Positions 11,956 to 21,729 are shown, numbered from the stretch's first letter. The stretch: DNA of 64,000 nucleotides from Dehalobacter sp. DCA (GCF_000305775.1 NC_018866.1:1116001-1180000); one strand, 5' to 3'. The notes: a model not told the origin generated them from the letters alone. Program-made: numbers and translations.

Positions 11956-12951
11956 TTAGCTCCGATAGCCTTTTGGATTTTTGCTAAGCCATTCCCAGGC
12001 ACTGCCAATAATTGTATCCATTCCGCTATAATGTGGAAGCCACGCCAATTCATTTTTAATTTTGTCAACCTTGGCAATTAACATGTCCGGATCTCCCTGT
12101 CGGCGTGCGGCCAATTGAACGTGAATATTTTTACCAGTTATTCTTTTTGCGATATCGATCACTTCTTTGACTGAATAACCCGACCCTGTACCGACATTAT
12201 AGACTACTCCTTTATTGGCCTTCTCCAGCGTATATAAAGCCGCGATATGCGCTTCAGCAAGATCCAGAACGTGAATATAATCACGGATACACGTACCATC
12301 CGGCGTTTGATAATCGTCTCCAAAAACATTGATACTTTTCTGTTGTCCAAGTGCTGTCTTTAAGACAAGGGGAATCAGATGCGTCTCCTGCTCGTGGTCT
12401 TCGCCAATTGAGCCATCCAGCATTGCCCCAGCTGCATTGAAATATCTCAAGGCTACCCATTTAAGACCATAAGACAATTCCATCCAATAAAACATTTGTT
12501 CAATCATCAATTTTGAAACTCCATAGGGATTAACCGGCTGTGTTACCGCATCCTCCGGGATAGGAACACTATGCGGTACGCCATAGATTGCTGCAGTCGA
12601 AGAAAAAACAACCTTATCAACACCACCCATAAGCAACGATGCAACAAATCGATTTGTTTTAGCTACGTTTTCTGTAAAATAGTAATCCGGTCTTTTTATT
12701 GAATCGCTTACGATGCTGCAGGCTGCAAAATGGATAACCGCTTCAATGCTTTCGTTCTTGACAATATTTAAAACTAGACTCCTATCTGCGATATCCCCAT
12801 GGTAGTATTTGACTTCCTTACCCAATGCTTTAAGATGTCCAGTTAATAGATTGTCTAAGACAACGACCGAAAAACCTTTCTCCAGTAAAACCTTAACTGT
12901 ATGGCTGCCGATATAGCCAGCACCGCCAGTCACTAACACATTCTTTATCAA
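11956..12951 (-). CDS. galE: UDP-glucose 4-epimerase
   Basis: Interconverts UDP-glucose and UDP-galactose using tightly bound NAD. The 331-residue SDR protein has GGAGYIGSHTVKVLLEKG at the N-terminus, SSTAAIYG as the Ser/Thr substrate loop, and the catalytic NPYGVSKLMIEQ. Length is typical for GalE. The start is a TTG with a GGAG about 10 nt upstream. Specificity for UDP-GlcNAc/GalNAc cannot be excluded from sequence alone. It supplies precursors to the glycosyltransferases downstream. Confidence 0.93.
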   Translation of the reverse strand: MIKNVLVTGGAGYIGSHTVKVLLEKGFSVVVLDNLLTGHLKALGKEVKYYHGDIADRSLVLNIVKNESIEAVIHFAACSIVSDSIKRPDYYFTENVAKTNRFVASLLMGGVDKVVFSSTAAIYGVPHSVPIPEDAVTQPVNPYGVSKLMIEQMFYWMELSYGLKWVALRYFNAAGAMLDGSIGEDHEQETHLIPLVLKTALGQQKSINVFGDDYQTPDGTCIRDYIHVLDLAEAHIAALYTLEKANKGVVYNVGTGSGYSVKEVIDIAKRITGKNIHVQLAARRQGDPDMLIAKVDKIKNELAWLPHYSGMDTIIGSAWEWLSKNPKGYRS

Positions 12952-13078
12952 TCAGTTCACACTCCAGTTATTCAAAAAAAATCTAGTAATAAATACTAAA
13001 TAATATTACTGATTCCTCACTATTCGACGATTCCAAAATTTTTCCTTCATAATAGTTGAAGTTTACTGTAAGAAATCA

Positions 13079-14497
13079 TCAAATAATCAAATCATTTTCC
13101 CAATTAGGAGCAACTTCTTTAAAAGCTGTTATTTTTTCTTTGAAGATACTGCGAATTTCCAATAGTTTTTCTTGAGTATCCGCTTCAAAAATCAGTACAA
13201 GTTCGGGTAAATTTGAAGATGCCCTGACTAATCCCCAGCCTGAGTTAAATACCACTCGCGCCCCATTGATATCAATAACCTTATCCCCGTATTCCTGCTT
13301 AAAGCTCTCGACAAGCCGATCTACAACAAGATATTTTTCCGAGTCCTTACAATGTGCTTTAATTTCAGGAGAAGTGATATAAGAAGGAACATCCTCCAGG
13401 ACTTCAGTCAGTGACTTATTGACATGGGACAAATATTCGATAAGCTTAGCGCCGGCAAATATGGCGTCATCAAAGCCAAAATAATTATCTGCAATAAAAA
13501 TATGACCGCTTCGTTCACCCGCAAGGTCAGCCTTTTCGCTTTGCATTTTTGATTTTATATGGGAATGTCCGGTCTTCCACATAATCGGAATACCACCGTG
13601 AGCCAGAATATCATCTGTTAGCCCCTGTGTGCACTTTACATCAAAAACAATTTTGGCACCTCTTTTCTTTTCTAAAAGCTGTCTTGCCAAAATGATTAAG
13701 ATTCTGTCGCTCCAAATATTATTTCCATACTGATCAATAACCCCCAGTCTGTCCCCGTCACCATCAAAAGCTAGCCCAAGATCCGCCTGAATATGAGAGT
13801 GGGCAACCATTTGTGCTAAACGTTCTCTTGCCTTGAGGTCAGATGGATTTGGGAAATAATGGGGATACGCAGTATCGGGATCACAATTTAGTTGGAAAGT
13901 AAGACAACCAAGCCTCTGAAAAATTTCATACGCAAATAAACCAGCCCCGCCATTTCCGGCATCCAGAACAACTTTTGGCTTATAATCGGACATATGAATA
14001 CGGCTTACGACTGCATCAATATAGGCTTTCCGAATCTCCACAATGATACGGACCCCTGACTGAGGTAACGTGCTGAAGTCCTGAGTCTGAAGAATGTTAA
14101 AAATCTCTTTGATCTCCTCGGGGCCAATTGTTTTTGAATATCCATCCCCAAGCTTGAACCCTGACCACCCATTCGGATTATGACTGGCTGTGATCATCAT
14201 AACGCCAAGACTCTGTAAGTAATACTGAGCAAAGTAGGCAACCGGGCTTAATGTCAGGCCTATGTCAAATACCTCAAAACCGTCTGCAACAAACTGTTGA
14301 ATAGCTGCCTCTGCAAATTCTTTGGAATAACTACGGTTATCATAGCCTACGACAACCCGATTAATGTTTCGCCGCAATAAAAAAGTACTAAATGCCCTAG
14401 TGATCAATGCGACATTCTCTTTATTTAATTCTTCACTATTCACTCTTCCCCTGATATCATATTCGCGGAACATATTCTTAAAATTTTCTTTAAACAT
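13079..14497 (-). CDS. manB: Phosphomannomutase/phosphoglucomutase
   Basis: Interconverts hexose-6-phosphate and hexose-1-phosphate through a phosphoserine. 472 residues, standard for the alpha-D-phosphohexomutase family. The phosphoserine loop is MITASHNPNG (Ser105), the metal loop is AFDGDGDRLGVID, and the sugar-binding GERSGH is present. It is the first gene of the minus-strand polysaccharide operon and provides mannose-1-phosphate to ManC. About 190 bp of non-coding, AT-rich DNA lies upstream and probably holds the operon promoter, though no clear -35/-10 pair was identified. Confidence 0.93.
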   Translation of the reverse strand: MFKENFKNMFREYDIRGRVNSEELNKENVALITRAFSTFLLRRNINRVVVGYDNRSYSKEFAEAAIQQFVADGFEVFDIGLTLSPVAYFAQYYLQSLGVMMITASHNPNGWSGFKLGDGYSKTIGPEEIKEIFNILQTQDFSTLPQSGVRIIVEIRKAYIDAVVSRIHMSDYKPKVVLDAGNGGAGLFAYEIFQRLGCLTFQLNCDPDTAYPHYFPNPSDLKARERLAQMVAHSHIQADLGLAFDGDGDRLGVIDQYGNNIWSDRILIILARQLLEKKRGAKIVFDVKCTQGLTDDILAHGGIPIMWKTGHSHIKSKMQSEKADLAGERSGHIFIADNYFGFDDAIFAGAKLIEYLSHVNKSLTEVLEDVPSYITSPEIKAHCKDSEKYLVVDRLVESFKQEYGDKVIDINGARVVFNSGWGLVRASSNLPELVLIFEADTQEKLLEIRSIFKEKITAFKEVAPNWENDLII

Positions 14498-14667
14498 TTT
14501 TTCTCCAATGATAAATATTCAATATTCTGGAAATGTTATTTCTTCATTTTACCTTATTTATCACCTAATCACAATATATTCTGTAAAAAAGATGTTAACT
14601 TATTTCAGTAAAAAGTTTAACTTATTACCACATATTATGACATTGATAACAAGTATATTCTAAAATA

Positions 14668-15775
14668 TTATTCTGCTAATCCCATCCTCTCTACAAACAA
14701 TTTGACAATATCAGGATCAAACTGGCTGCAGCGTTTCTCTCCAGCTCCTGCAGCGCATCCCGGACAGGGAACGCCTTGCGGTATACCCGGTCCTGGGTCA
14801 TGGCGTCAAAGGTGTCGACTACGGCCAAAATCCTCGAAAGCAGCGGTATTTCTTCCCCTGCAAGCCCCTGCGGATAGCCTTTGCCGTCCCAGCGTTCATG
14901 ATGGCAAAGAATATATTCGGCGATGGTTACGAGGCTTGGAGATGACATGGCAATCTGGTAGCCGATTTCCGAGTGCTTCTTCATTTCTTCCCATTCTCTG
15001 TTCGTCAGTTTTCCGGGTTTTTTCAGGATCTTGTCATTAACACCGACTTTGCCGATATCATGAAGATTGGCCAGCAGTTCCAGCTCGTCCAGCCTGGTCT
15101 GAGGAAGGTTCAGGGCTTCACCGATCATTCTGGAGAAAACACCAAGCCTTTCTGCATGTTCCTCTGTTTCCTGGCTTCTTTCAAACATTGTGGCCTTGAC
15201 CGATGTAAGTATCGTGCTGTGCGAGCTTCTCTGCTCCAGAAGCTTACGTCTGAGCACACTGTCTTCGGCCGTTTTGAGCACCTCATTAATGTCCTCGTTT
15301 AGATTTTCCTTGGTGCAATACCCCAGGGTGATGTTGATGAAGGTATGATCAACAGTAGACTCCTTTTTCTGTAGACAGGCTGTCTGTATACATTCAAGAA
15401 TGGCCTCCGCTGTCTGATTATCCGTTTTCGGCAGGATAATGCCGAATTCATCCCCCCCGATTCTGGCGATGATATCTTTCGGCCGGCAGCAATGTTTCAG
15501 TATCTGAGCGGTATCTACGATTATCCTGTCTCCGACTTTGTTTCCATAGGCATCGTTAATTAATTTTACACCGTTAATATCTCCGATGATAATCGACAAA
15601 GGCAAATTGCTCTTTCGATTCAGCCTCTTCAGCTCTTTTTCAAAAAATACCCGGTTATACAAACCGCTAAAGCATCATGTACATGGATAAAGGCTATCTC
15701 GTCTTCTCGATGCTTCCGGTCTGTAATATCAATGATTTTAGATTTGAAAAAATATCAATCTATTCACCAAACCGG
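14668..15775 (-). pseudogene. Remnant of a PAS-GGDEF-HD-GYP signalling gene
   Basis: The longest open stretch (14691-15662) encodes a GGDEF domain (IARIGGDEFGIILP, with RPKD as a possible inhibitory site) and an HD-GYP domain (LHDIGKVG, HHERWDGKGYPQGL). Both ends run into neighbouring frames. Upstream, DITDRK and HVHDAL belong to a PAS end and the GGDEF start but are one base out of frame near 15664, and another shift sits near 15745. At the C-terminus the family ending QFDPDIVKLFVERMGLAE is found one base out of frame from about 14727, ending at 14668. There is no plausible start, and the PAS domain is missing. It lies directly behind the peroxiredoxin terminator. It resembles the protein at 16968-18392. 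Confidence 0.75.
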
Positions 15776-15815
15776 GATCTGTAATATGTCATTCTGCTGA
15801 TTGATGATATTGAAA

Positions 15816-15855
15816 ACCACCGGTCAAGAATCATGTCTCCCGTCTTTTCCGGTGG
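15816..15855 (-). terminator. Hairpin at the end of the peroxiredoxin gene
   Basis: Inverted repeat CCACCGG / CCGGTGG with a GGTTTTCAA run following on the minus strand, as expected for a terminator of the peroxiredoxin transcript. The annotated reading frame of the peroxiredoxin runs into this hairpin, which is one reason to suspect a frameshift at its end. Confidence 0.55.
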
Positions 15856-16745
15856 CTGCAAAGCCTTAACAATTTACTTTTTTCGCGTCTGAAACAAAGA
15901 AACCAATCCAGACAATATTGGTCTTCCGTCTGATTCTCCATTCTCTCTTTGGCGGCACCGCAAGATCCGGCCGTAGGCACGATGACGTCCTGTCCGGGCC
16001 GCCAGTTCGCAGGCGTCGCAACCTGATCCGCATCTGCCTTTTGCAGCGCGATAATGATTCGTTTTATTTCATCAAAGTTTCTTCCCGTGGAAAGCGGATA
16101 ATACAGAATTGTCCTTATCGTTCCCTTCGGATCAATCACAAAGACAGCTCTTACCGCCTGAGTCGTGGACTGGCCGGGCTGGATCATCCCGTATTTCTTG
16201 GCCACTTCCATCTTGATGTCCTCAATCAACGGAAACTTCACTTCAACATTTTTCATCCCGTTCCATTCAAGTTCCTGGATTTTTCTGAGCCAGGCAATAT
16301 GCGCATACAAGGAGTCGACCGACAAACCGACGAGCGAAGTGTTTAACGCTTTGAATTCTTCTTCCATCGTGGCAAAGGTCATAAATTCTGTTGTACAGAC
16401 CGGGGTAAAATCTGCCGGATGGGAGAAAAGAATCACCCACTTGCTGTAATAGTCCTCAGGAAAATTGATATTGCCCTGTGTTGTCACTGCCTTAAAAGAC
16501 GGCGCCTTGTCACCAATTAAAGGCATTCTGTAAGCTTGTTCGGCATCCATGTCCAAACCCTCCTTCGTCTTCAGGACCTCAGCCCTCTCTTTGACTTCTT
16601 TATAGGCTTCACCGGCCTTGTCTTTGAGGGCTTCCGCTTTCCCCTTTACTTCTTCGAAGGTATCTTCTGCCTTGTCCTTAAAATCCGTGGTTTTCTCCTT
16701 GACTTCATCGATCAGCTTGCCGATTTTGTCCTTGATCCCATCCAT
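15831..16745 (-). CDS. Peroxiredoxin (Prx6/1-Cys-like) with an N-terminal amphipathic helical extension
   Basis: Thiol peroxidase reducing hydroperoxides. The catalytic domain starts at about residue 66 (MDAEQAYRMPLIGDKAPSF) and has the peroxidatic motif HPADFTPVCTTEF and the AVRAVFVIDP segment. The first 65 residues are Lys/Glu/Asp-rich amphipathic repeats (DKAEDTFEEVKGKAEALKDK), like LEA or YtxH-type helices, not normally part of this family. Both the long start (AAGGAGG before 16745) and the internal Met (AAGGAGG, 8 nt before 16550) have strong ribosome sites, so two products are possible. The last 15 residues run into a terminator. A one-base change in the A6 run near 15878-15883 would end the protein as FRREKVNC. 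Confidence 0.85.
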   Translation of the reverse strand: MDGIKDKIGKLIDEVKEKTTDFKDKAEDTFEEVKGKAEALKDKAGEAYKEVKERAEVLKTKEGLDMDAEQAYRMPLIGDKAPSFKAVTTQGNINFPEDYYSKWVILFSHPADFTPVCTTEFMTFATMEEEFKALNTSLVGLSVDSLYAHIAWLRKIQELEWNGMKNVEVKFPLIEDIKMEVAKKYGMIQPGQSTTQAVRAVFVIDPKGTIRTILYYPLSTGRNFDEIKRIIIALQKADADQVATPANWRPGQDVIVPTAGSCGAAKERMENQTEDQYCLDWFLCFRREKSKLLRLCSHRKRRET

Positions 16746-16967
16746 AGAAAAAACCTCCTTAACGTCGTTTTTAATCCAAGAATACGCCGAATCATCCGTT
16801 GCTTAGAATATTGAATTATTTTCCTTAAAGTATATTCAGCACTAAAATGCTACTTCCTCTATGATCTTCAAAAATTTTCCTAAATATTTAAAAAAATATG
16901 ACGATATATTAATTACCCGTTTGATTATTGCATCTTGTAGTTTGTTTTATATAAGGAGAATAGGGAT

Positions 16968-18392
16968 ATGAAACAAGACCAGGGATGGTTAGAAACGACT
17001 TTCGAATCGATCAGTGACGCTGTTATCTTGACGGATATACAAGGCAATATACAATTATTAAGTCAGAAGGCCGAATTGCTTACCGGCTGGACGAGTGAAG
17101 AAGCACTTCACAAACCGCTGACTGAGGTATTTCAGCTTTTGAACGCAGATACCTATGAAGTGCTTGGCGGCAGCATGCTGAGTGTGCTTAAAACAGGCAA
17201 AAATATTGTATTTGCCAAAAATGCTGTCTTGCTCTCTAAAACGGGTGAAAAACGTCCGGTCAAGAGTAAGTCCAAACCGGTGAAGGACAAAGACAACCAT
17301 ATCCAGGGTATCGTACTTGTATTTAAAGAACTGGCCAGGAAAAACAAAAAACTTGCCAAAGCTGAATTCTTAAGCTTTCACGATCCGCTTACGGGCTTAT
17401 ACAACCGTAAGTTTTTTGAGGAAGAATTCAAAAGACTGAATACGGAAAGAAATTTGCCGATCTCTCTGGCCATCATTGACATTGATTACCTGGACGAGGT
17501 AAAGAAATCCTTCGGCAATGCCGAAGGAGATAACCTAATCAAAAGAGTCGCTGAAATAATTAAACAGGAATGCCGTGTTGACGATATCGTTGCCAGAGTC
17601 AGTGAAAATGAATTTATGATTTTGCTGCCAAAGACTAACTCCAAACAGGCCGATATTCTTGTGAACCGGATCAATGACTTGGTTGATAAGGAAAAATTAG
17701 GCGCCCTGAACCTTCCTTTATCTTTTGGCTGTGAATCAACAAAGAAGAAAGAAAATGAAATTGCCCTCATCTATAAAGAAGCTGCAGAAAAAACTCCTCC
17801 GCTTAAGAGCACAGCCAAAAACCGACCGACCAATGTTTTGATCGAAATTATCATGGAAACTCTGTACCATAAGAACGATATGGAAGAAAAAGAATCCGCC
17901 CAAGTAAGTGAGTTTTGTGCCGAAATCGGTCAAACCCTGGAATTGAGCGAGAAAAACATTGAAAATCTTGAGATGTTCGGACTCATCAGAAACATTGGCA
18001 AGGTCAGCCTTGACAGCAGGATTCTTCACAAACCGGACAAGCTGACTGATTCCGAGATGGCGGAAATTAAGCGTCATCCGGAGCTCGGCCATGAAATCCT
18101 CAGCACAATGAATGAGTATGCGCATCTCTCGGATTACGTCCTGGCCCATCATGAACGATGGGACGGGAAGGGATATCCCAAGGGACTGAAAGGTGAGGAA
18201 ATCCCATTGGAAGCCCGGATTGTTGCGATTGCTGATGCTTACAATGCGATGACCAGCAGCCGTCCATACCGAAAAGCCTTAGACGAGGAAACCGCTGCTG
18301 AAGAAATCCTAAAAAATGCTGGAACCCAGTTTGATCCTCATCTGGCCAAAGTATTTGTCGAGAAGGTGCTTGGGAAAGAACATATAAAATAG
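16968..18392 (+). CDS. PAS-GGDEF-HD-GYP protein with degenerate catalytic motifs
   Basis: 474-residue signalling protein: PAS domain at about residues 8-120 (SISDAVILTDIQGNIQLLS), GGDEF domain at 130-270, HD-GYP at 290-474. The GGDEF signature is replaced by SENEF (VARVSENEFMILLP), and the HD dyad of HDIGK is RN (GLIRNIGKVSLDSRIL). The later HHERWDGKGYPKGL loop is intact. I infer that both cyclase and phosphodiesterase activities are probably lost and that it acts as a c-di-GMP sensor or scaffold. A ribosome site (AAGGAG) precedes the ATG. It is transcribed away from the peroxiredoxin. Confidence 0.88.
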   Translation: MKQDQGWLETTFESISDAVILTDIQGNIQLLSQKAELLTGWTSEEALHKPLTEVFQLLNADTYEVLGGSMLSVLKTGKNIVFAKNAVLLSKTGEKRPVKSKSKPVKDKDNHIQGIVLVFKELARKNKKLAKAEFLSFHDPLTGLYNRKFFEEEFKRLNTERNLPISLAIIDIDYLDEVKKSFGNAEGDNLIKRVAEIIKQECRVDDIVARVSENEFMILLPKTNSKQADILVNRINDLVDKEKLGALNLPLSFGCESTKKKENEIALIYKEAAEKTPPLKSTAKNRPTNVLIEIIMETLYHKNDMEEKESAQVSEFCAEIGQTLELSEKNIENLEMFGLIRNIGKVSLDSRILHKPDKLTDSEMAEIKRHPELGHEILSTMNEYAHLSDYVLAHHERWDGKGYPKGLKGEEIPLEARIVAIADAYNAMTSSRPYRKALDEETAAEEILKNAGTQFDPHLAKVFVEKVLGKEHIK

Positions 18393-18459
18393 GTATCTGA
18401 ATATCTATCTGATACAGGATGGGTTTGGGATCGATGAAAAAAAACATTGGATACCGTTA

Positions 18460-19401
18460 TTGATCATCTTTGTATTTATCACTCTTGCCGGGGTGAAGTG
18501 GACCCTGATAAACAGTGTAGCTAGCCAGAATAATCCGGTGCCTTCGGCAACGGATTATTCTGATGTTTCTTCTGATAATTCAGCGGACAATTCTTCCGAT
18601 ACCCCCTCTGATATTTCAGACACGACTGACAATACCGACAGAGATGCCACTGATACAGCTGGTCAATCTAGCTCATCAGGTTCTCCTTCCGACAATCCAT
18701 CGACCACGTCCGAGCCTTTAACAGATTCGTCATTTTCTGATCAGGCGGCTATCTTTTATGTCCCGCATCCGGATGATGAGGTTCTAAACATGGGAGCTGC
18801 TGTTCTGGAAGCGCAAAACCACTATCAGCCTGTCGTCCTGGTACTTTTGACTAAAGGTGCAGCAAGCGGCGCATTTAAAGAAGTTAACAACCGGCTCGCG
18901 GCATATGCCCTTCCACCTATCACACTTGCTGAATTCACAGAAGCGCGCGTGCGGGATTTCTATGAATCAGCCAGATACCTCGGCATCCAGACGGATAATA
19001 TTTATGTTTATGACCTTCCAGACGGTCAGGTGACTCCAGCCTCGGTCCGCGAAATTATCCTGACTTTTGAGGCTAAGTATCCACAAGCGCTTCATCAAGC
19101 GATGTCCCCCGGCGATACCCACCCGGATCATGCAGCTGGAGGTACCGCACTTCATGAGCTTCAGAATGAAAACCTCATATCCTCGTGCCGCTATATTATT
19201 TCCCGGCCGCTCTGGGATCTCTATCCGGCGGCAAATATAACGAGATCCGTCTCCCAGGAAAACATGATCCAATATCAGAACGCCCTGAATGCTTATTACG
19301 TCTGGAACCCGGATGCTGGACGCTACAGTACCGGTATCCTATCAACGAGCTACAATTTCGGCCTAGCCCAAAAAATTTTAGAAGCCCACTGGACTTGGTA
19401 G
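18460..19401 (+). CDS. PIG-L/LmbE family deacetylase, membrane-anchored or exported
   Basis: Zinc-dependent N-acetyl-sugar deacetylase fold. After a hydrophobic N-terminal segment comes a 65-residue Ser/Asp/Thr-rich linker, then the catalytic domain with FYVPHPDDEVLNMG (His-Pro-Asp-Asp metal site) and DTHPDHAAGG. The deacetylated substrate is unknown; a wall or surface glycan is plausible given the exported layout. The start is uncertain. TTG at 18460 opens the frame but lacks a ribosome site, whereas ATG at 18434 followed by an A8 run is out of frame. Adding one A would give MKKKHWIPLLIIFVF, a better signal-anchor. Confidence 0.82.
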   Translation: MIIFVFITLAGVKWTLINSVASQNNPVPSATDYSDVSSDNSADNSSDTPSDISDTTDNTDRDATDTAGQSSSSGSPSDNPSTTSEPLTDSSFSDQAAIFYVPHPDDEVLNMGAAVLEAQNHYQPVVLVLLTKGAASGAFKEVNNRLAAYALPPITLAEFTEARVRDFYESARYLGIQTDNIYVYDLPDGQVTPASVREIILTFEAKYPQALHQAMSPGDTHPDHAAGGTALHELQNENLISSCRYIISRPLWDLYPAANITRSVSQENMIQYQNALNAYYVWNPDAGRYSTGILSTSYNFGLAQKILEAHWTW

Positions 19402-19480
19402 CCAGTAATATCATTGACATGTAAATATATAATAGAAATGTATTGAAAATTATTACAGACTTCAATTAAAGGATAATGCT

Positions 19481-20593
19481 ATGAAAAGAATAACGAACCG
19501 GATCAAAGCCCTTGATTTTGCGCGGGCTCTGTCCGTACTGCTTTTGTTCCTGACCTTTGTTCCGGAAGGGCCTCTCTACGGGGCCTATATTACCCATGCT
19601 CCGTGGTTTGGTTATACCGCCATCGACTTTGCTTTTCCAGCCTTTGTGACACTTTCCGGAACCAGCATGGCGATTGCCTACCGCAAGCATGTGCCCTGGG
19701 TACGATTAATCAGAAGGTTTTTTGTGCTGATTATCATTGGCCTGATTTTTAATTCCCTGGTATCCTGGGAATTTCATCTTTCCCAGCTTCGCTTTACCGG
19801 AGTGCTTCAGGTTCTTGCTTTTACCGGAATTATGACAACCCTGATAACCAGAGTATCCGGGAAATGGTTCTGGCCGTTCACTGCCGGACTACTTATTCTG
19901 GCTGCCTATCTCGGCATTCTCTTATATACAAGCCAGTCTTTTCCGGGCAGTTTGCCCTCACCGGACCATAATTTATCCGGAATGATTGATCCGTTTATTT
20001 TCACAAAGAGCCATCTTTATGTTCACGGCGATGCCGGATATGATCCGGAAGGAATATGTACACTTTTTTCCGCAATTGCCAGCACGCTTTTCGGTTATAC
20101 GGCAGGTTTGTTTTTGAACAATAAAAACATTGGCCGAAATTTCTTGAAAATCCTGGCTCTGGCTGCTGTTCTTCTGCTACTTACCCCGCTGCTGTCCAAC
20201 TTTATCCCAATAGGCAAACGACTCTGGACGCCGTCCTTTGTAACGCTGTCATCCGGTGCCACCATTCTTGTCTTGGCCTTTGCCCACTTGATCTGGGACC
20301 CGCAGATCCCAGTTATCAGAAAGCTCTTGGCACCTGTCTACTGGCTGTTTGAGGCGATCGGTCGCAATGCGATCCTGCTGTATTTTGGTTCTTCGATGGT
20401 GTTTTCGGTTATGCATCATATGATCCTGAAGATGAATGGGAATGGGAATACCCTCTCGGTTTTTGAATTGTCTTATAACTGGGTGAAATCCTGGAGTAGC
20501 AACCCTCAGCTTAGCTTTATTGCGATTTATACCGGGCTCTGGGTCCTGCTAGCTGTCTTGCTGCACTGGCGTAAGCTATATCTTACGGTGTGA
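19481..20593 (+). CDS. DUF1624/heparan-alpha-glucosaminide acetyltransferase-like membrane protein
   Basis: 370-residue polytopic protein with about ten membrane helices. The opening KALDFARALSVLLLFLTFVPEGP and the APWFGYTAIDFAFPAFVTLSG segment match the DUF1624/YeiB-like acyltransferase group. The family's proposed role is moving acyl groups across the membrane onto glycans. The ribosome site AAAGGA precedes the ATG. It lies 79 bp after the PIG-L deacetylase gene on the same strand, and a deacetylase/acyltransferase pair acting on the same surface sugar is a reasonable guess. Confidence 0.75.
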   Translation: MKRITNRIKALDFARALSVLLLFLTFVPEGPLYGAYITHAPWFGYTAIDFAFPAFVTLSGTSMAIAYRKHVPWVRLIRRFFVLIIIGLIFNSLVSWEFHLSQLRFTGVLQVLAFTGIMTTLITRVSGKWFWPFTAGLLILAAYLGILLYTSQSFPGSLPSPDHNLSGMIDPFIFTKSHLYVHGDAGYDPEGICTLFSAIASTLFGYTAGLFLNNKNIGRNFLKILALAAVLLLLTPLLSNFIPIGKRLWTPSFVTLSSGATILVLAFAHLIWDPQIPVIRKLLAPVYWLFEAIGRNAILLYFGSSMVFSVMHHMILKMNGNGNTLSVFELSYNWVKSWSSNPQLSFIAIYTGLWVLLAVLLHWRKLYLTV

Positions 20594-20669
20594 CTAATCT
20601 CTGCTTAACCGGTTTTGTATTTTAATGTTCTATTTACTCCCTACCGACTCTTAAGAAAACTTAATCAGA

Positions 20670-21515
20670 TCACCATTTAACAGGAATAATGACCTTATTC
20701 AGATCGCTTCCGTCCTGCATGCTGGACTCGAATACTTCGAGCTGGCCGCTTCCTGCTGCCAATGGCTTAAATGTCAGCGAGGCTTCGAAATTGCCTCGGC
20801 CCGGCGCCCCTGCTGCAGCCATTGTGTTGCCTTCTGCCAGAATATTACCTTGTGCATCCCTTAAGCGGTAGCTTACGACAGCTTCGAAGACCCGGGCATT
20901 GCCGGTGATCTTTAACGGGCTCGCTATGGTTTGGCCGTCTACGGGAGTGGTAACCCAGATCGCCGGTTCATAAACCGAGCTGAGATTCCTGGCAAAGGGT
21001 TGCTCATAAAGACCGACGTGGCCCCACCAGTCCATGCCATTTTCAGCCTTGCCGTTTACGGTGAACTGAACTTTTTTAATAGTCGGGAACTCCGTCAGTG
21101 TATTGACAATGCTGGCAATTCCAAGTGTTTCGCCGCTGGCACCAACGTTCGCATGCAGCACCTCTTCGGAAAAATCAATGGTTGCCAAACCGTTCTCGAT
21201 ATTAACTTCCAAAATTTTCGTGTTGGCGGGAAGTACCTTAAATGCGCCTGTCGTTGCAGGGGTACCGTTAACTAGCTCCTCGAGAGCTGCCCGGGCAACA
21301 CCTGTACTTTTGGGGATCTCATGCACCTCTCTGACCAGGTACATTTCATTATTACTATCCTTCAGATAATAGACCGCTACTTTCATGGTTTCAACAGCAG
21401 GGGGCTCAGGCTCAGGCGAAGGCTCCGGAGTTGGTTCTGTCTGGGACTGACACCCTGACAGGCTCACTAAAGCCAAAAACATGAATGAAACGAAAAGATT
21501 CCTGATCATTTTCAT
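20670..21515 (-). CDS. GerMN and Gmad2 domain lipoprotein
   Basis: 281-residue lipoprotein with signal peptide and lipobox LSGC (Cys22), then a Pro/Glu-rich linker (residues 27-41). The GerMN domain at about 45-160 includes LEVNIENGLATIDFSEEV and the TLTEFPTIKKVQFTVNG end. A Gmad2 immunoglobulin-like domain follows at about 185-281. GerM proteins are known from sporulation and germination peptidoglycan work in Bacillus; Gmad2 often accompanies them. It supports a spore-forming or Gram-positive host. No ligand can be inferred. Confidence 0.88.
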   Translation of the reverse strand: MKMIRNLFVSFMFLALVSLSGCQSQTEPTPEPSPEPEPPAVETMKVAVYYLKDSNNEMYLVREVHEIPKSTGVARAALEELVNGTPATTGAFKVLPANTKILEVNIENGLATIDFSEEVLHANVGASGETLGIASIVNTLTEFPTIKKVQFTVNGKAENGMDWWGHVGLYEQPFARNLSSVYEPAIWVTTPVDGQTIASPLKITGNARVFEAVVSYRLRDAQGNILAEGNTMAAAGAPGRGNFEASLTFKPLAAGSGQLEVFESSMQDGSDLNKVIIPVKW

Positions 21516-21729
21516 CGCGTATTTTCCTCCTTGTCGTTATTCTCGAGTAGCTTGCGGTTACTGAGGGTTAAAATATAGCTTTAGTCATATCTTAACACAA
21601 AATCCCAGAGCAATGAATATCTGAAAAATCAATCAATCCAAAGATGAGGCATAAGTAAACATTTTACATTTTCTATATATTTTAGACCTATTTTTAGATA
21701 TACTAAAAGCATAAAGGGGGTTGTTAAAG

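Noticed and set aside
14668-18392. c-di-GMP riboswitches near the GGDEF and HD-GYP genes
   Set aside because: No GEMM-like core was seen in the upstream regions of these genes.
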